Assembly (NCBI GenBank): GCA_016928125.1
Contig: JAFGLK010000353.1
Span: 1-5,425 of the forward strand
DNA length: 5,425 nucleotides
Source: Anaerolineae bacterium
Lineage (GTDB): Bacteria > Chloroflexota > Anaerolineae > UBA1429
Reading direction: 5' to 3'
Shown here: one piece after another, positions 4,941 to 5,425 of the stretch
Numbering within the stretch: the first letter of the stretch is position 1
How the letters are laid out: each line of letters begins with the position of its first letter
Position numbers and translations under genes: made by a program
The notes under the pieces: generated by a model
What the model saw: the letters and a program-made list of their open reading frames with translations, nothing else
Databases searched by the model: none
Told to the model about the DNA's origin: nothing

Positions 4941-5425
4941 ATGCCCCCTCTGATAGTCAACCCCTCCGACTATGACGCCTTTCGGGTGGATCTGATCGAT
5001 GTGGAGACCGAAGAGTGCATAGACGATATCACCTGCGCAGTGCGCAATATTCTGGAAGCTATCGGCGAGGACCCGACTCGGGAGGGGCTGGTGAACACGC
5101 CCGAACGCGTCGCCCGTGCCTACCGAGAGCTCACCGCGGGGTACCATGTGGACCCCAGGAAGCTGATCAACGACGCCATCTTTGACGTGGACTATGATGA
5201 GATGGTGATTGTGCGCAACATCGATTTCTACAGCCTGTGTGAGCACCACCTGCTGCCGTTCCTGGGCCAATGTCATGTGGGCTATCTTCCGGCCGGGCGG
5301 GTGATTGGCCTGAGCAAGATTCCACGCATCGTGGAGATGTTCGCCAGGCGGCTGCAGATCCAGGAGCAGATGACGCAGCAGATCGCCGAGTTCCTGAACG
5401 AGACGCTGCATCCTCATGGCGTGGC
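4941..5425 (+). CDS. folE: GTP cyclohydrolase I, 3'-truncated by window edge
   Basis: FolE (EC 3.5.4.16) opens and rearranges GTP to 7,8-dihydroneopterin triphosphate and formate, the entry step to folate and other pterins. The window holds 161 complete codons. The N-terminal helical part includes GEDPTREGLVNTPERVARAY (42-61), the usual binding and assembly segment. The first family signature runs EMVIVRNIDFYSLCEHH (87-103), with zinc ligands Cys100 and His103 and catalytic His102 by comparison with E. coli Cys110, His113 and His112. GLSKIPRIVEMFARRLQIQEQMT (123-145) covers the second signature, with Gln139 and Gln141-Glu142. The third zinc Cys (Cys181 in E. coli) would lie just past the right edge, so its presence cannot be confirmed; some 30-50 residues are missing. 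The ATG at 4941 has AAAGGA (4928-4933) seven bases upstream. It is the fourth gene of the operon. Cys100 shows it is the classical zinc type, not FolE2. Confidence 0.96.
   Translation, partial: MPPLIVNPSDYDAFRVDLIDVETEECIDDITCAVRNILEAIGEDPTREGLVNTPERVARAYRELTAGYHVDPRKLINDAIFDVDYDEMVIVRNIDFYSLCEHHLLPFLGQCHVGYLPAGRVIGLSKIPRIVEMFARRLQIQEQMTQQIAEFLNETLHPHGV

Noticed and set aside
4719..5417. A 232-codon minus-strand open frame opposite folK and folE
   Set aside because: The plus strand carries unmistakable HPPK and GTP cyclohydrolase I signatures; the antisense frame is a shadow.

Overview
The window is high in G+C (about 60-65% by eye) and gene-dense, and it reads as bacterial chromosome. A Ser/Thr kinase carrying both a zinc ribbon and a C-terminal FHA domain, beside a second zinc-ribbon protein, is an architecture I associate with Chloroflexota (Roseiflexus/Chloroflexus-like or Anaerolineae). 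That assignment is inference, since no rRNA or other phylogenetic marker is present. I see no mobile element, CRISPR array, tRNA or rRNA.

Left part (1-1745, minus strand): a signalling pair. The upstream gene is a cytosolic eukaryotic-type Ser/Thr protein kinase (kinase domain, Pro/Ala/Ser-rich linker, four-Cys zinc ribbon, FHA domain). After a 55-bp gap comes a gene for a protein with an N-terminal four-Cys zinc ribbon and an acidic, Pro/Ala-rich segment. This second gene runs off the left edge, so its main domain is not visible.

Middle part (1746-3189): a divergent intergenic region of about 270 bp with a perfect TATAAT box facing right. It is followed by a small DUF2007-type protein and a ten-helix EamA/DMT-family transporter, probably co-transcribed.

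Right part (3235-5425, plus strand): a tight pterin/folate operon with a recognisable promoter (TTGACG, 18 bp, TACTAT). The order is a PTR1-like pteridine reductase of the SDR superfamily, folB, folK and folE (cut by the right edge). Spacings are 15 bp, a 4-bp overlap and 14 bp. FolE makes dihydroneopterin triphosphate from GTP, FolB cleaves dihydroneopterin to 6-hydroxymethyl-dihydropterin, and FolK pyrophosphorylates that product for FolP. The first gene is the most informative. Its TGxxxRxG cofactor motif and its Asp in place of the usual catalytic Ser mark it as a pteridine reductase rather than a generic SDR. It may therefore supply dihydropterin or dihydrofolate reduction for this pathway. 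Nothing here amounts to a clearly new system; the pteridine reductase at the head of a folate operon and the zinc-ribbon kinase module are the points most worth following.
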